A stretch of DNA of 64,000 nt from Nocardioidaceae bacterium (GCA_030447865.1 JAUJOD010000001.1:606909-670908); one strand, 5' to 3'; positions 53,938 to 63,078 are shown, numbered from the stretch's first letter. Numbers and translations: made by a program. Notes: generated by a model not told the origin, from the letters alone.

Positions 53938-56114
53938 GAAGCGGCGGACTCGCTGCGGGCGCTGGCTCTCGATCCGCGGATGCGGGAGTGGATGCGGATG
54001 GCGGCTGCCCCGAACAGGACGGCCGCACCCAGGCCCATGGCTATCCAGATGACCAGCCCGAACTGGGTGGTGCGGACCTTGAAGTTCCAGGGCGCTCCGA
54101 ACCGACGGTCATCGGGGGTGGCGAGCCGGACCCGCACCTCGGTCAGCCCCGACCCGTCCGTGCGGCTGGTCACCTGGACGTCGCGACGCTGACCGGCTTC
54201 CAGTTCCACCGCGTCGATCGGGTCGATCCGCAGCGCGGGGTTCTGTGGTTCGACGTCGAGGCGAACCGTGATCGGCACCTTCAAGCCGTTGGTCACCGTG
54301 AGCGGGAACGGCCCGCGTTTGCTCGACAGCGCGACGAATGTCGGCCCCGTGACGGTGACCTTCGCGATCTGCTTGGCGAGCCGCGTAGAGTGCTGGCGGA
54401 TCATTGCCTCACCGGCAACTGGCCGCCACCGCCAGGCCGACGAGCCGGCGAGACCGAGCTGTTCGTTGAGGTCATCCACAGCCCGCTCGTTGTCGCTGAG
54501 CATGCCGGTGAAGATGCGACCGTTGTTGCGCAGGCTCGCGATCGCGCTCAGCACACTGGTGGGCAGCGGCGGAGCGCTGTCGGTGGCCTCGACTTGCCCG
54601 ACGTACGGCGTGGGCGCCTTGCCCGCGACCGCGTCGCCGGTCCGCGGCTCGACGGCTGGGTAGGTGTAGGCCTGCTCGATGTCGACGTCGCCCGCCACCA
54701 GACCCGGGTCCCATTGGAACGGCACGGCGAAGACCGCGTGGCGCGCTTCTGGGTCGTCGATCAGCGACCGCACCGTGGCCTCGGCCAAGAGGTACTGCCG
54801 GAACTGGATGGCGGGGGTGTTTGCTCTCAACGGCTCGCCCGCGATGTCGCCGCGGACGACCAGCGCGGTAAGCGGTCCGGACTGGGTTGGCAGGCTGACC
54901 ACCGCCGGTGGGTAGCTGTCCTGCTCCACCAGCCGGGTCAGGCTGTCCTCGGCCACCACCTGCACCGACGTGCCTGCGCTGCGGGTGACCGACAGCCCGC
55001 GTCTGGTTGAGGCGCCGTTGGTCTGCCAGCCGATCAGCGCTTCGTTGAGGTCGTGCCGGGTGGCGTAGCTTCGGCTCGCCAGGACGGCCGCCTCGACCAC
55101 CCCCGGCATCCCGGCCCTAGCCAGCCCGCTGGCGTCGGGGGCTCCCCACGGCAGCAGCGACAGACGCTGGTCAGCAGCGATCTCCTCGAGCTCCGCGAGC
55201 CAGTCGGCCGCCTCCTGCTGCCCGCTGCCCGCCCGGCCCGGGTCTCCCTGGGCGGCTTCGGCCGCCGTCTGGACGACGTACCCCCTCGCCATGGCGCGGA
55301 TCGCGTGGTGCAGCGCCGGATCGATGACGAGGTGCAGGCTCCGTGGGGGTGCTTCCGCGGCGAAGGTCAGCACATTGTGCAGCCGCCCGCCGGTTGTCAG
55401 CGTCCCCACGAGGTTGTCGTCAAGGAAGTCACCGTCGCGTTGACGCAGCACGGGGGCGGTCAACGGGATCAGCGTGACCACCTTTGTCGGGTGGAACGTG
55501 GAGTCGTCGCGCGGCAGCAGCGGAAGAACGGTGTCGACGCGGGCATCGGCGTTGAAGTCCCGCCCGTCTTCGTTCTGCGCGAGGACGCTCACCCCGACGT
55601 GGTAGACCCCGGGAAGGCCGCTGATCGGTAGCCGATCGAAAGGCACCGTCACGCTGTACGGCGTGGAACGTCCGGGTCCTACCGGCCCGATCTCGTCGAA
55701 CAGGCCGATTTCGACGATGCGGGTGCCGAAGACCATGTCGCTTTCGGCGAAGCCCGTCAGCGTCGAGCGCGTGGTGGCCGCTTCGGCACCGACGTCGAGG
55801 TAGACCTGGGCGTCCAGCCAATGTGTTCTGCCGTCGTTGCTCACGGTTCCCGACACCGTGAGCTCGTCGCCGGGTGTGAGCGCCGCGGGTCGCAGGTCGT
55901 CGATGGTGACTGTCAGGCCGGTCTCCCGCTCCAGCTCAGTTTCGGCCCGCGGGTCAGTGGTCGGTGCGAGGTGGTCAATACCGCTGGCAACGGTCGGGCC
56001 GACCACCCAGCAGGGGACGGTCAAGGCCACGATGCTGCAACAGAGCCAGCGGGCGGCGGCTCTCACCAACACCGTCCACGCCAAGCTAGAGTCGACCACC
56101 GGGGCATGCGGCAA
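53934..56114 (-). CDS. DUF6049 family secreted/membrane protein (Rv3909-like)
   Basis: The protein (up to 726 residues) begins with a signal-like helix (VLVRAAARWLCCSIVALTVPCWVVGPTVA), then a long extracytoplasmic part including VTIDDLRPAALTPGDELTVSGTV and DVEPQNPALRIDPIDAVELEAGQ. It ends with one membrane helix (FGLVIWIAMGLGAAVLFGAAAIRI) and a basic tail. Gene order and layout match Rv3909, the conserved neighbour of MurJ. Function is unproven, presumably in the envelope. The start is uncertain: TTG 56114, GTG 56072 or GTG 56066 are possible, and the later ones fit the signal peptide better. Confidence 0.82.
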   Translation of the reverse strand: MPHAPVVDSSLAWTVLVRAAARWLCCSIVALTVPCWVVGPTVASGIDHLAPTTDPRAETELERETGLTVTIDDLRPAALTPGDELTVSGTVSNDGRTHWLDAQVYLDVGAEAATTRSTLTGFAESDMVFGTRIVEIGLFDEIGPVGPGRSTPYSVTVPFDRLPISGLPGVYHVGVSVLAQNEDGRDFNADARVDTVLPLLPRDDSTFHPTKVVTLIPLTAPVLRQRDGDFLDDNLVGTLTTGGRLHNVLTFAAEAPPRSLHLVIDPALHHAIRAMARGYVVQTAAEAAQGDPGRAGSGQQEAADWLAELEEIAADQRLSLLPWGAPDASGLARAGMPGVVEAAVLASRSYATRHDLNEALIGWQTNGASTRRGLSVTRSAGTSVQVVAEDSLTRLVEQDSYPPAVVSLPTQSGPLTALVVRGDIAGEPLRANTPAIQFRQYLLAEATVRSLIDDPEARHAVFAVPFQWDPGLVAGDVDIEQAYTYPAVEPRTGDAVAGKAPTPYVGQVEATDSAPPLPTSVLSAIASLRNNGRIFTGMLSDNERAVDDLNEQLGLAGSSAWRWRPVAGEAMIRQHSTRLAKQIAKVTVTGPTFVALSSKRGPFPLTVTNGLKVPITVRLDVEPQNPALRIDPIDAVELEAGQRRDVQVTSRTDGSGLTEVRVRLATPDDRRFGAPWNFKVRTTQFGLVIWIAMGLGAAVLFGAAAIRIHSRIRGSRASARSESAAS

Positions 56115-56165
56115 ATGCTAGCCGCTGGCGCCGCAGGCCCGGCTGGCCTCATACAGTGGTGCATC

Positions 56166-57617
56166 GTGTCGAAACAGCAGCGGCCGTTGAGTGCCGCGCA
56201 GCGCACCGCCGTACGCCGCCTGGTGCAGGACGCTCCAGTCATCGGGCAGGTCGGGGAGCGGTTCGATCGGGCCGGGCACGAGATCGCGCTGGTCGGGGGA
56301 TCGGTGCGAGACGCGCTGCTGGACCGGCTCGGGACCGACCTGGACTTCACCACCTCGGCGCGCCCCGACGACATCGAGCGGTGCCTGTCCGGATGGGCCG
56401 ACGCGCAATGGGACGTCGGTCGGGACTTCGGGACCATCGGTGCCCGGGTCGGTGGCTGGCGGCTCGAGATCACGACGTACCGATCGGAGGCCTACGACCC
56501 GACCTCGCGCAAGCCGGGGGTGACGTTCGGCGACAGCCTGCGCGGCGACCTCGCCAGACGGGACTTCGCCGTCAACGCCATGGCGCTGAGGCTGCCGTCG
56601 CAAGAGTTCGTCGACCCGTTCGGTGGCCTGGAAGACCTGACGGAGGGAGTCCTTCGGACCCCAGGCTCGGCAGCGGCGTCGTTCTCCGACGACCCGCTGC
56701 GGATGATGAGAGCTGCCCGGTTCCTGGCCCAGCTGCGGTTCGCCGTGGCGCCGGAGGTGGTCCTGGCGATGCGTGAGCTGGCTCCGCGCATCGACATCGT
56801 GTCGGCCGAGCGGGTGCGTGATGAGCTGGTCAAGCTGGTGCAGGCGCCGCATCCCCGGCTCGGGCTGATGCTGTTCGTGGAGACGGGGCTGGCTGATCAG
56901 GTGCTGCCGGAGCTCCCGGCGCTCCGCCTGGAGCGAGACGAGCACCACCGGCACAAGGACGTGTACGAGCACTCGTTGACGGTGCTCGACCAGGCGGTGG
57001 CGTTGGAGGCCCGCCTTCCCGACGGCGGCCCCGATTTCGTCACCCGGTTCGCCGCGTTGCTGCACGACATCGGCAAGCCGCGTACTCGGCGGTTCGCCCC
57101 CGACGGGACGGTGACCTTCCACCACCACGACGTGGTGGGGGCGAAGATGGTGAAGAAGCGGATGGCGGCGTTGCGGTTCTCCAAGGACGAGACAGCAGCC
57201 GTCGCCCGGTTGGTCGAGCTGCACCTGCGGTTCCACGGCTATGGGTCCGGGGAGTGGACCGACGCGGCGGTACGTCGGTATGTGCGCGACGCGGGCCAGC
57301 TGCTGAATCGGCTGCACGTGCTGACCCGGGCCGACTGCACGACCCGCAACGCCCGCAAGGCCGAGCGGCTGCGGCGTAGCTATGACGACCTGGAGAAGCG
57401 GATCGACGCCCTTGCCGCGGAGGAGGAGCTGGCCGCCATCCGACCGGACCTCAACGGTCAGCAGATCATGGCCACCTTGGGCCTGTCTCCTGGGCCTGAG
57501 GTCGGTGCGGCGTACCGGTTCCTGCTCGAGCGTCGAATGGACGAGGGTCCGCTCGGGGAGGATAAGGCGCGGGAGGAGCTGCTGGCGTGGTGGTCGGCTC
57601 GGGCCTCGTCGCCATAG
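56166..57617 (+). CDS. pcnA: CCA tRNA nucleotidyltransferase
   Basis: The 483-residue protein has the nucleotidyltransferase motif LVGGSVRDALLDRLGTDLDFTT with the catalytic DxD, RRDFAVNAMALRLP, the basic region DDPLRMMRAARFLAQL, and an HD domain (LLHDIGKPRTRRF). It adds CCA to tRNA 3' ends, which matters here because the tRNA-Ala and tRNA-Ile genes do not encode CCA. The GTG start at 56166 is used; the frame runs further upstream into the divergent DUF6049 gene. Mycobacteria have a Nudix gene beside it that is absent here. Confidence 0.93.
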   Translation: MSKQQRPLSAAQRTAVRRLVQDAPVIGQVGERFDRAGHEIALVGGSVRDALLDRLGTDLDFTTSARPDDIERCLSGWADAQWDVGRDFGTIGARVGGWRLEITTYRSEAYDPTSRKPGVTFGDSLRGDLARRDFAVNAMALRLPSQEFVDPFGGLEDLTEGVLRTPGSAAASFSDDPLRMMRAARFLAQLRFAVAPEVVLAMRELAPRIDIVSAERVRDELVKLVQAPHPRLGLMLFVETGLADQVLPELPALRLERDEHHRHKDVYEHSLTVLDQAVALEARLPDGGPDFVTRFAALLHDIGKPRTRRFAPDGTVTFHHHDVVGAKMVKKRMAALRFSKDETAAVARLVELHLRFHGYGSGEWTDAAVRRYVRDAGQLLNRLHVLTRADCTTRNARKAERLRRSYDDLEKRIDALAAEEELAAIRPDLNGQQIMATLGLSPGPEVGAAYRFLLERRMDEGPLGEDKAREELLAWWSARASSP

Positions 57618-58909
57618 GTGACTGGCTCGGCTTGCGCCCTGGCTTGGGTTCGCCAGTACAGCACCGCGGTGACCGCGTATCCGACGGCGATGATCGACAG
57701 CACGACGTAGGACTTGCCGGTGGCGGGGATGATGAGTGCGCCCACCGCGGCCGCCGCCACGAAGACCACGTTGAAGACGACGTCGTACAACGAGAACACC
57801 CGGCCGCGGTAGGCGTCGTCGACGAACGTCTGTACCAGGGTGTCGACGCAGATCTTCACCCCTTGCGCCGAGACGCCAAGGAAGAACGCCGCGACCAGTA
57901 GCGACGGCTCGGTGTAGAGGCCGCCGGGGAAGGCTTCGGCGATGGCCGCGCCGGCCAGCAGCATCACGATCCACGCCTGCGGGGACATCCGTTCGGTGGC
58001 GACGGGGGTGACCACAGCGGCGGTGAGGAAACCGAGACCAGAGACCAGTACGGCGAGGGACAGTCCCGCGAGGCCGGCCCCGGTGTGGGAGGAGTCGTTG
58101 AAGTAGTTGCGGTAGAGCAGGATCGTCGCCACCGTCGACAGACCGTAGAAGAAGCGGTGGGCAGCGATGACCGCCAGTGCCGACGCGGCCACTGGCTGGC
58201 GCCGCAGGTGCTGCAGGCCGGCCAACAGGCCCTGGGTGACCACGGTGAGCGCATGCCGAACTGACGGTTGCCCGGCAAGCGCGTCCGGGCCGAGTTGGTT
58301 TCGCGGGACCCGAGTTGTGAGCAGCGCGGCGAGCAGGTACGACGCAGCGGCCAGCATCACAATCGCCACGTCAGCGTTGAGCGATGTGCCTGACAAGACC
58401 TTGCGCGCGCCGGTCGCCAGCGCCAGCCCGACGATGAAGGCGATGGTGCCGCTGGTCGGCGTAACCGAGTTGGCCATCACCAGCTTGTCGCGGTCGACGA
58501 CATGCGGCAGTGCAGCGGAGAGACCGGCGAGGAAGAACCGGTTGATGCTGAACGCGATTACCACCAGGGCAAAGAGAGCGACGCCGTCGCTGTCGACGGC
58601 GATGACCGCCGCGGCGGCCAGCACCGGAAAGACCCGCACTAGGTTGCACCCGAGCAGCACCTGGCGACGGCTCCATCTGTCGAGGAACACGCCGGCGAAC
58701 GGGCCGAGCAGGCTGAACGGCAACAAGACGGCTGCCAGGGCGGCGGCGATGCCGCCCGCGTCGGGCTGCCGCTCCGGGGAGAACAAGATGTACGACGCGA
58801 GCGCCGCTTGAAAGATCCCGTCGGCGCACTGGCTGGTGACGCGAACGGCGAACAGTCGACGAAACCGCGCGTCGGTCAGCAGGCAGCGCAGATCGCCGAC
58901 GGCTCGCAT
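57458..58909 (-). CDS. MFS transporter
   Basis: The 483-residue protein has 11-12 hydrophobic helices, with typical spacing and short charged loops such as FLDRWSRRQVLLG after helix 2 and VPRNQLGPD. It resembles MFS efflux proteins of actinobacteria with unknown substrate. The start MRAVGDLRCLLTDARFRRLFAVR is typical. The last 50 or so codons lie on the antisense strand of the cca gene, so the tail from about residue 430 is not a normal domain. No regulator lies adjacent. Confidence 0.82.
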   Translation of the reverse strand: MRAVGDLRCLLTDARFRRLFAVRVTSQCADGIFQAALASYILFSPERQPDAGGIAAALAAVLLPFSLLGPFAGVFLDRWSRRQVLLGCNLVRVFPVLAAAAVIAVDSDGVALFALVVIAFSINRFFLAGLSAALPHVVDRDKLVMANSVTPTSGTIAFIVGLALATGARKVLSGTSLNADVAIVMLAAASYLLAALLTTRVPRNQLGPDALAGQPSVRHALTVVTQGLLAGLQHLRRQPVAASALAVIAAHRFFYGLSTVATILLYRNYFNDSSHTGAGLAGLSLAVLVSGLGFLTAAVVTPVATERMSPQAWIVMLLAGAAIAEAFPGGLYTEPSLLVAAFFLGVSAQGVKICVDTLVQTFVDDAYRGRVFSLYDVVFNVVFVAAAAVGALIIPATGKSYVVLSIIAVGYAVTAVLYWRTQARAQAEPVTYGDEARADHHASSSSRALSSPSGPSSIRRSSRNRYAAPTSGPGDRPKVAMIC

Positions 58910-59053
58910 GACGTGGCAATTGTGCCCGACCCGGTGGCACAGCGCTCGGCTGTCTCCCTGCCGGCGGTGGTCGGTTCGAGTGAGCGGGGGTTCCTCAGCG
59001 CGCCTGTCTCACCCGGCCGGAGGCGCAAAGCTCGCCGCCGTGAGGTGCACCCG

Positions 59054-59440
59054 CTACGCGACGCAGAACTCGTTGCCTTCTGGGTCGAGCATCACGATAT
59101 GACCAAGGTGCTCGCCGCCGTAGGAGTCCTCGCGGACAGTCGCAGCTCCGGCAATGACCAGCTCGGCTGCTTTCGCACGGATGAGTCGCTCCCGCTCGGC
59201 CATGTCCCATGGCGGCTCGCCTGCCACCCGGATGTCGATGTGCATCCTGTTCTTGGCTGTCTTGCCCTCCGGCACCCTGAGCCAGCTGATCGCTGGCCCC
59301 ACGCCGTCGGGGTCGATGATGGAAGCGCCGTCCGGGTCGTCGTACCCCGGCTCGCTTACATAGCCGAGCGCGATCGCCCAGAACGCAGCAATCGTCTGCG
59401 GGTCAGCAGCGTCGCAGCCGAGCGTCCAATGTGTCGCCAT
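59054..59440 (-). CDS. VOC (glyoxalase-like) family protein
   Basis: The 128-residue protein starts MATHWTLGCDAADPQTIAAFWAIALGY and ends IVMLDPEGNEFCVA, the typical two-repeat VOC/glyoxalase pattern, with RMHIDIRVAGEP in the middle. Possible metal-binding residues are His and Glu in these segments. Its substrate is unknown. It lies alone between the MFS gene and the PrmC-like methyltransferase gene on the same strand, 27 bp after the latter's stop. Confidence 0.88.
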   Translation of the reverse strand: MATHWTLGCDAADPQTIAAFWAIALGYVSEPGYDDPDGASIIDPDGVGPAISWLRVPEGKTAKNRMHIDIRVAGEPPWDMAERERLIRAKAAELVIAGAATVREDSYGGEHLGHIVMLDPEGNEFCVA

Positions 59441-59467
59441 GCCGCAGACAGTACTTCGCCCCGCCAG

Positions 59468-60235
59468 CTATGCGGTCACGGCGATGGCGACGGTGTCGTC
59501 GTACTCGACCGCTCGAGCAGCGAGTCCAGCCCCTTCGCCGACCGCCAACGCGGCCGCCGCTTGGGAACCGGTCACCTGCGTCAACAGGACTCCTGTCGGG
59601 CTGAGCCAGCGCGCGCAGTCGCGCGCGACCTGTCGCCATGGGTCCAGCCCGTCTGGACCTCCGTCGACAGTGGACGCGGGCTCGACCGCTCGGTAGTCGC
59701 GCGGCAGCAGCGGCACATTGCCAGTGGGAACGTAGGGGAGGTGGGCGAGGATCAGGTCGAGTTGACCGGTGAGAGAGGTGGGGAGTTCCTCCAACCAGTC
59801 GCTGCGGTGCACAGCGAAGCCGAACCGAGCGCCGTTGCTCCTGGCGCATCGCAAAGCATCCGGGTCGATGTCGCAGGCGTGCACCTGCCACTGCGGATGT
59901 CGGACCTTGAGCGCGGCCGCGATCGCACCGGTGCCGCAGCCAAGGTCGAGGGCCACCATCGATGTCGACGCCGACGTCGGCGCGGTTATCTGGTCAGCCA
60001 AGGCGACCAGAAGCGCTGCCCGCGGGCGCGGGATGAACACCCCTCGTGCGACGGTGACGCACACTCCGGCGAACTCCGCCTCGCCGACGACAAGCTCCAG
60101 CGGCGCGCCTGCGCAGCGGCGTTCGACGGCTGCCCATCGCTGAGCGTACGTCGGGAACCGGCGCCTGATCAGCGCCAGTTCTTTCTCGGCGAAGACGCAG
60201 CCGCTGGCGCGTAGCCGGTCGACCAGACCGCTCAT
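59468..60235 (-). CDS. PrmC/HemK-related protein glutamine-N5 methyltransferase
   Basis: The 255-residue protein has an N-terminal helical part, then the class I SAM fold with VALDLGCGTGAIAAALK, HACDIDPDALRCAR and a catalytic-site motif where NPPY reads AHLPYVPTGNV. The end is RDYRAVEPASTVDGGPDGL. This fits the PrmC-related methyltransferases of unknown substrate rather than the true release-factor enzyme, which keeps NPPY. ATG 60235 overlaps the stop of the marR gene. The long open frame upstream is inside marR and not real. Confidence 0.83.
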   Translation of the reverse strand: MSGLVDRLRASGCVFAEKELALIRRRFPTYAQRWAAVERRCAGAPLELVVGEAEFAGVCVTVARGVFIPRPRAALLVALADQITAPTSASTSMVALDLGCGTGAIAAALKVRHPQWQVHACDIDPDALRCARSNGARFGFAVHRSDWLEELPTSLTGQLDLILAHLPYVPTGNVPLLPRDYRAVEPASTVDGGPDGLDPWRQVARDCARWLSPTGVLLTQVTGSQAAAALAVGEGAGLAARAVEYDDTVAIAVTA

Positions 60236-60705
60236 TCTGTCGTGCTCGAGAGCTCGCACGCTGAGCGCCGCAACTCCGCCGCCAGCCGCGGCAGCGCGGG
60301 CGCCGCGGTGTGCAGTGCGGCCCGTTCCGAGCTGTCCAGGGCAGCGATGGCCTTGACGAGGGCGTCGACGCGCCGGTCGGCGGCGACCCGCATCAGCTCT
60401 GTCCCGGCGGCTGTCGCGGAGATCAGCACAGCTCGCCCGCTGTGCGGGTGGCGCGCTCGTTCGGCAAGGCCTTGCTGGCAGAGACCGTCGACGATGCGGG
60501 TCATCGTCGGACCTGCAACGTCCTCGAGGTCGGCGAGCCGGCCCAATGTGCACGGTCCTCCGAACACCAGCGCCGACAAGGCACTGAGCCGGGCGGGGGT
60601 CAGCCCGGACTGGCGGTCCACGAAACGCAGTCCGCGCAGCACGTGGATGGCGCCCGAGTTCAGCAGTCGGGCGGTCTCCGCTGGATCGCGCTTGCTTCCC
60701 GCCAT
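60232..60705 (-). CDS. MarR family transcriptional regulator
   Basis: The 157-residue protein has the MarR winged helix: LTPARLSALSALVFGGPCTLGRLADLEDVAGPTMTRIVDGLCQQGLAERARHPHSGRAVLISATAAG, with recognition helix and wing. A C-terminal dimerisation helix follows. It lies divergent from a VOC gene across a perfect inverted repeat (60715-60746), the likely operator, so it probably represses both genes and releases on binding a small ligand. It is coupled to the methyltransferase gene downstream by an ATGA overlap. Confidence 0.9.
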   Translation of the reverse strand: MAGSKRDPAETARLLNSGAIHVLRGLRFVDRQSGLTPARLSALSALVFGGPCTLGRLADLEDVAGPTMTRIVDGLCQQGLAERARHPHSGRAVLISATAAGTELMRVAADRRVDALVKAIAALDSSERAALHTAAPALPRLAAELRRSACELSSTTE

Positions 60706-60714
60706 GGCGTATGT

Positions 60715-60746
60715 ATAGCATCCCTACAAACCGATAGGGATGCTAT
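60715..60746. promoter_or_regulatory. Perfect 12-bp inverted repeat, likely MarR operator
   Basis: ATAGCATCCCTA and TAGGGATGCTAT are perfect 12-bp arms separated by the 8 bases CAAACCGA. It sits in the 53-bp gap between divergent marR and VOC genes, where it would overlap both promoters. Symmetry and position fit a dimeric MarR regulator. Confidence 0.82.
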
Positions 60747-60758
60747 GAGAGGCAAGAC

Positions 60759-61136
60759 ATGGAACTGCTACAAGTTGCCCAACGCGTCACCGACCTCGAG
60801 CGAGCGTCGGGCTTCTATGCCGATCTGCTCGGCGCGGAACCGGTGGCGGAGTTCGACCCGCCCGGGCTGGCGTTCTTTCGCATCGGCTCCACGCGGCTGT
60901 TGCTCGATCGGGCAGTGCCGTCAGCGCTGCTCTACTTCGAGGTCGACGACGTACGCGCCCATATCGAGGAGCTGAGAGGCAGGGGTGTCGAGATCAGCAC
61001 CGAGCCGCACGTGATCTTCCAGCACGAAGACGACACTCTGGGCCCGGCAGGGACCGATGAATGGATGGCTTTCGTCACCGACAGCGAGGGCAACCAGGTT
61101 GGCCTGGTCAGCCGGAGCCCGTCACACGCCGACTAA
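60759..61136 (+). CDS. VOC (glyoxalase/bleomycin resistance-like) family protein
   Basis: The 125-residue protein has the compact VOC fold: LQVAQRVTDLERASGFYADLLGAEPVAEF, LLYFEVDDVRAHIEELRGRGVEI and a final MAFVTDSEGNQVGLVS. Such proteins bind or transform small electrophiles and antibiotics; the specific substrate is not readable. It is divergent from the MarR regulator and should be controlled by it through the inverted repeat 12 bp upstream of its ATG. A 51-bp repeat follows its stop. Confidence 0.88.
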   Translation: MELLQVAQRVTDLERASGFYADLLGAEPVAEFDPPGLAFFRIGSTRLLLDRAVPSALLYFEVDDVRAHIEELRGRGVEISTEPHVIFQHEDDTLGPAGTDEWMAFVTDSEGNQVGLVSRSPSHAD

Positions 61137-61174
61137 CCTGTTGGTCGCCTCGTCGTACGTCGGCTGAGCCGGCA

Positions 61175-61263
61175 GGTGCCGTTGTCCGTCGCGTGTCGGA
61201 AGAAGTACGCCGCGAGGCGGATGGGGGTGCCGTTGTCCGTCGCGTGTCGGAAGAAGTACGCCG
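61175..61263. repeat. Two copies of a 38-bp direct repeat, 51-bp period
   Basis: The 38-bp unit, beginning GGTGCCGTTGTCCGTCGCG and ending AGTACGCCG, occurs at 61175-61212 and 61226-61263 with 13 bases between. It lies in the short gap between the VOC gene and the ino1 gene, which converge. It is not in a gene and is too few copies for CRISPR. It may be a decaying interspersed or tandem repeat. Confidence 0.85.
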
Positions 61264-61284
61264 GGGCGGAGGACCGCGGCTGCC

Positions 61285-62364
61285 TCAGCGCTCGACGTCG
61301 CCCCGGATGAAGGCCTCGACCGACGAGCGACCCTCGTCGTCGGGTCGCTGCACCGGCGGCGACTTCATCAGGTACGACGACGCCGCCAGCAGCGGACCAC
61401 CGATGCCGCGGTCCTTGGCGATCTTCGCCGCCCGAATCGCGTCGATGATGATGCCGGCCGAGTTGGGCGAGTCCCACACCTCGAGCTTGTACTCCATGTT
61501 CAGCGGCACGTTCCCGAACGCGCGTCCCTCCAGCCGCACGTAGGCCCATTTGCGGTCGTCCAGCCAGGCGACGTAATCGGATGGTCCGATGTGGACGTTC
61601 TTCGCGCCAAGGTCGTGGTCGATGTTGGACGTCACGGCTTGCGTCTTGGAGACCTTCTTCGACTCGAGCCGGTCACGTTCGAGCATGTTCTTGAAGTCCA
61701 TGTTGCCGCCGACGTTCAGCTGGAAGGTGCGGTCTAGCACCACGCCGCGGTCCTCGAACAGCTTCGCCAGGACTCGGTGGGTGATCGTGGCGCCGATCTG
61801 TGACTTGATGTCGTCGCCGATGATCGGCACACCGGCCGCCTCGAACTTCGCCGCCCACTCCGGGTCGGAGGCGATGAACACCGGCAGCGCGTTGACGAAC
61901 GCGACTTTCGCGTCGATCGCGCACTGCGCGTAGAACTTGTCTGCATCTTCGGAGCCGACGGGCAGGTAGGACACCAGAACGTCGGCGCGGGTGTCTTTCA
62001 GAGCCTGGACGACGTCGACCGGCTCAGCGTCGCTTTCCTCGATCGTCTCCAGGTAGTACTTGCCCAGACCGTCGAGGGTGTGGCCGCGTTGCACCGTCAC
62101 GCCGGTGGGGGGTACGTCGGCGATCTTGATCGTGTTGTTCTCGCTGGCGGTCGTCGCGTCGGCGAGATCGAAACCGACCTTCTTCGCGTCGACGTCAAAC
62201 GCCGCGACGAACTCGACGTCGTTGACGTGGTAGTCGCCGAACTGCACGTGCATGAGACCCGGGACGACCGCCGACGGGTCGGCGTCGCGGTAGTAGTGGA
62301 CGCCCTGCACTAACGACGTCGCACAGTTGCCGACGCCCACGATGGCTACACGGACCGAACTCAT
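61285..62364 (-). CDS. ino1: Inositol-1-phosphate synthase (myo-inositol-3-phosphate synthase)
   Basis: The 359-residue protein has a Rossmann start [63 protein letters not shown] and SKTQAVTSN. These are typical of the actinobacterial, NAD-dependent enzyme. It turns glucose-6-phosphate into inositol phosphate, needed for phosphatidylinositol and mycothiol. The ATG overlaps the padR stop (ATGA). The order ino1-padR-DUF5318-PBP is conserved in mycobacteria. Lys in KxxxSKT and Asp residues of the active site are kept. Confidence 0.96.
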   Translation of the reverse strand: MSSVRVAIVGVGNCATSLVQGVHYYRDADPSAVVPGLMHVQFGDYHVNDVEFVAAFDVDAKKVGFDLADATTASENNTIKIADVPPTGVTVQRGHTLDGLGKYYLETIEESDAEPVDVVQALKDTRADVLVSYLPVGSEDADKFYAQCAIDAKVAFVNALPVFIASDPEWAAKFEAAGVPIIGDDIKSQIGATITHRVLAKLFEDRGVVLDRTFQLNVGGNMDFKNMLERDRLESKKVSKTQAVTSNIDHDLGAKNVHIGPSDYVAWLDDRKWAYVRLEGRAFGNVPLNMEYKLEVWDSPNSAGIIIDAIRAAKIAKDRGIGGPLLAASSYLMKSPPVQRPDDEGRSSVEAFIRGDVER

Positions 62365-63008
62365 TCGGCTTTCCTCATTCCCGGCTTGGTCTCAGCCGAC
62401 GACTCGTCGGCACTGGTGGTGTTGGCTGGTACGTCGATCGGGCGCTTGTCAGCATCTGGAGAGACCCGCTCGCTGGCGATCAGGTCGCTGAGCCAGCGAA
62501 CCTCACGCTCGACGGAGTCAAGGCCGTGGCGCTGCAGCTCCAAGGTGTAACGGTCCAAGCGCGACCGGGAGCGGGCCAGCGACGTACGCACCCGGTCAAG
62601 CCGCTCCTCGAGCCGGCTGCGCCGGCCTTCGAGGATGCGGATACGGGTCTCGGCCGTGGTCGCGCTGAAGAACGCAAAGTGCACACCGAAGCTGTCGTCC
62701 TCCCAGGCGCTCGGCCCGGCCGCCGAGACAAGCGCGGCGAACCGCTCCTTGCCCTCGGCGGTGAGCTTGTAGACGATCTTGCCGCGACGGCTCGAACGTG
62801 CCCCACTCGTCTCCGGACCTTGCAGGTCTTCGACGATGAGGCCCTCGCGCACCAGTTGCTTCAGGCAGGGGTACAACGAGCCGTACGACAGCACCCGTCC
62901 CCAACCGAGTAGCGCGGTCACCTGCTTGCGCAGCTCATAGCCGTGCATCGGTGACTCGTGCAGAAGTCCGAGGACTGCCAGCTCGAGTGCGTCACCTCGC
63001 TTCGCCAT
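62361..63008 (-). CDS. PadR family transcriptional regulator
   Basis: The 215-residue protein has the PadR winged helix: [51 protein letters not shown], and a [17 protein letters not shown] wing. A long C-terminal helical part with charged coiled coil ([23 protein letters not shown]) follows. It probably regulates its own operon with ino1 downstream. The chosen ATG at 63008 gives the normal start; the longer open frame is unsupported. A palindrome CGATATATCG lies about 70 bp upstream. Confidence 0.9.
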   Translation of the reverse strand: MAKRGDALELAVLGLLHESPMHGYELRKQVTALLGWGRVLSYGSLYPCLKQLVREGLIVEDLQGPETSGARSSRRGKIVYKLTAEGKERFAALVSAAGPSAWEDDSFGVHFAFFSATTAETRIRILEGRRSRLEERLDRVRTSLARSRSRLDRYTLELQRHGLDSVEREVRWLSDLIASERVSPDADKRPIDVPANTTSADESSAETKPGMRKAE

Positions 63009-63078
63009 GAAGAACACGCTCCCTTTCGACGTATCAGGGGACCATATCACCCGAACCCATCGGGTGGACCTATCATAG

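Noticed and set aside
52315-54192. Forward open frame of 625 codons opposite murJ
   Set aside because: MurJ motifs on the other strand are certain; the forward product is a charged low-complexity string.
56118-57974. Reverse open frame of 618 codons opposite cca
   Set aside because: The CCA enzyme motifs (GGSVRD, DLDF, HDIGK) are on the forward strand; the reverse product is shadow.
61137-61284. Forward frame through the 51-bp repeats as a small protein
   Set aside because: It has no proper start of its own, repeats only VVRRVSEEVRR, and overlaps the convergent ino1 gene.
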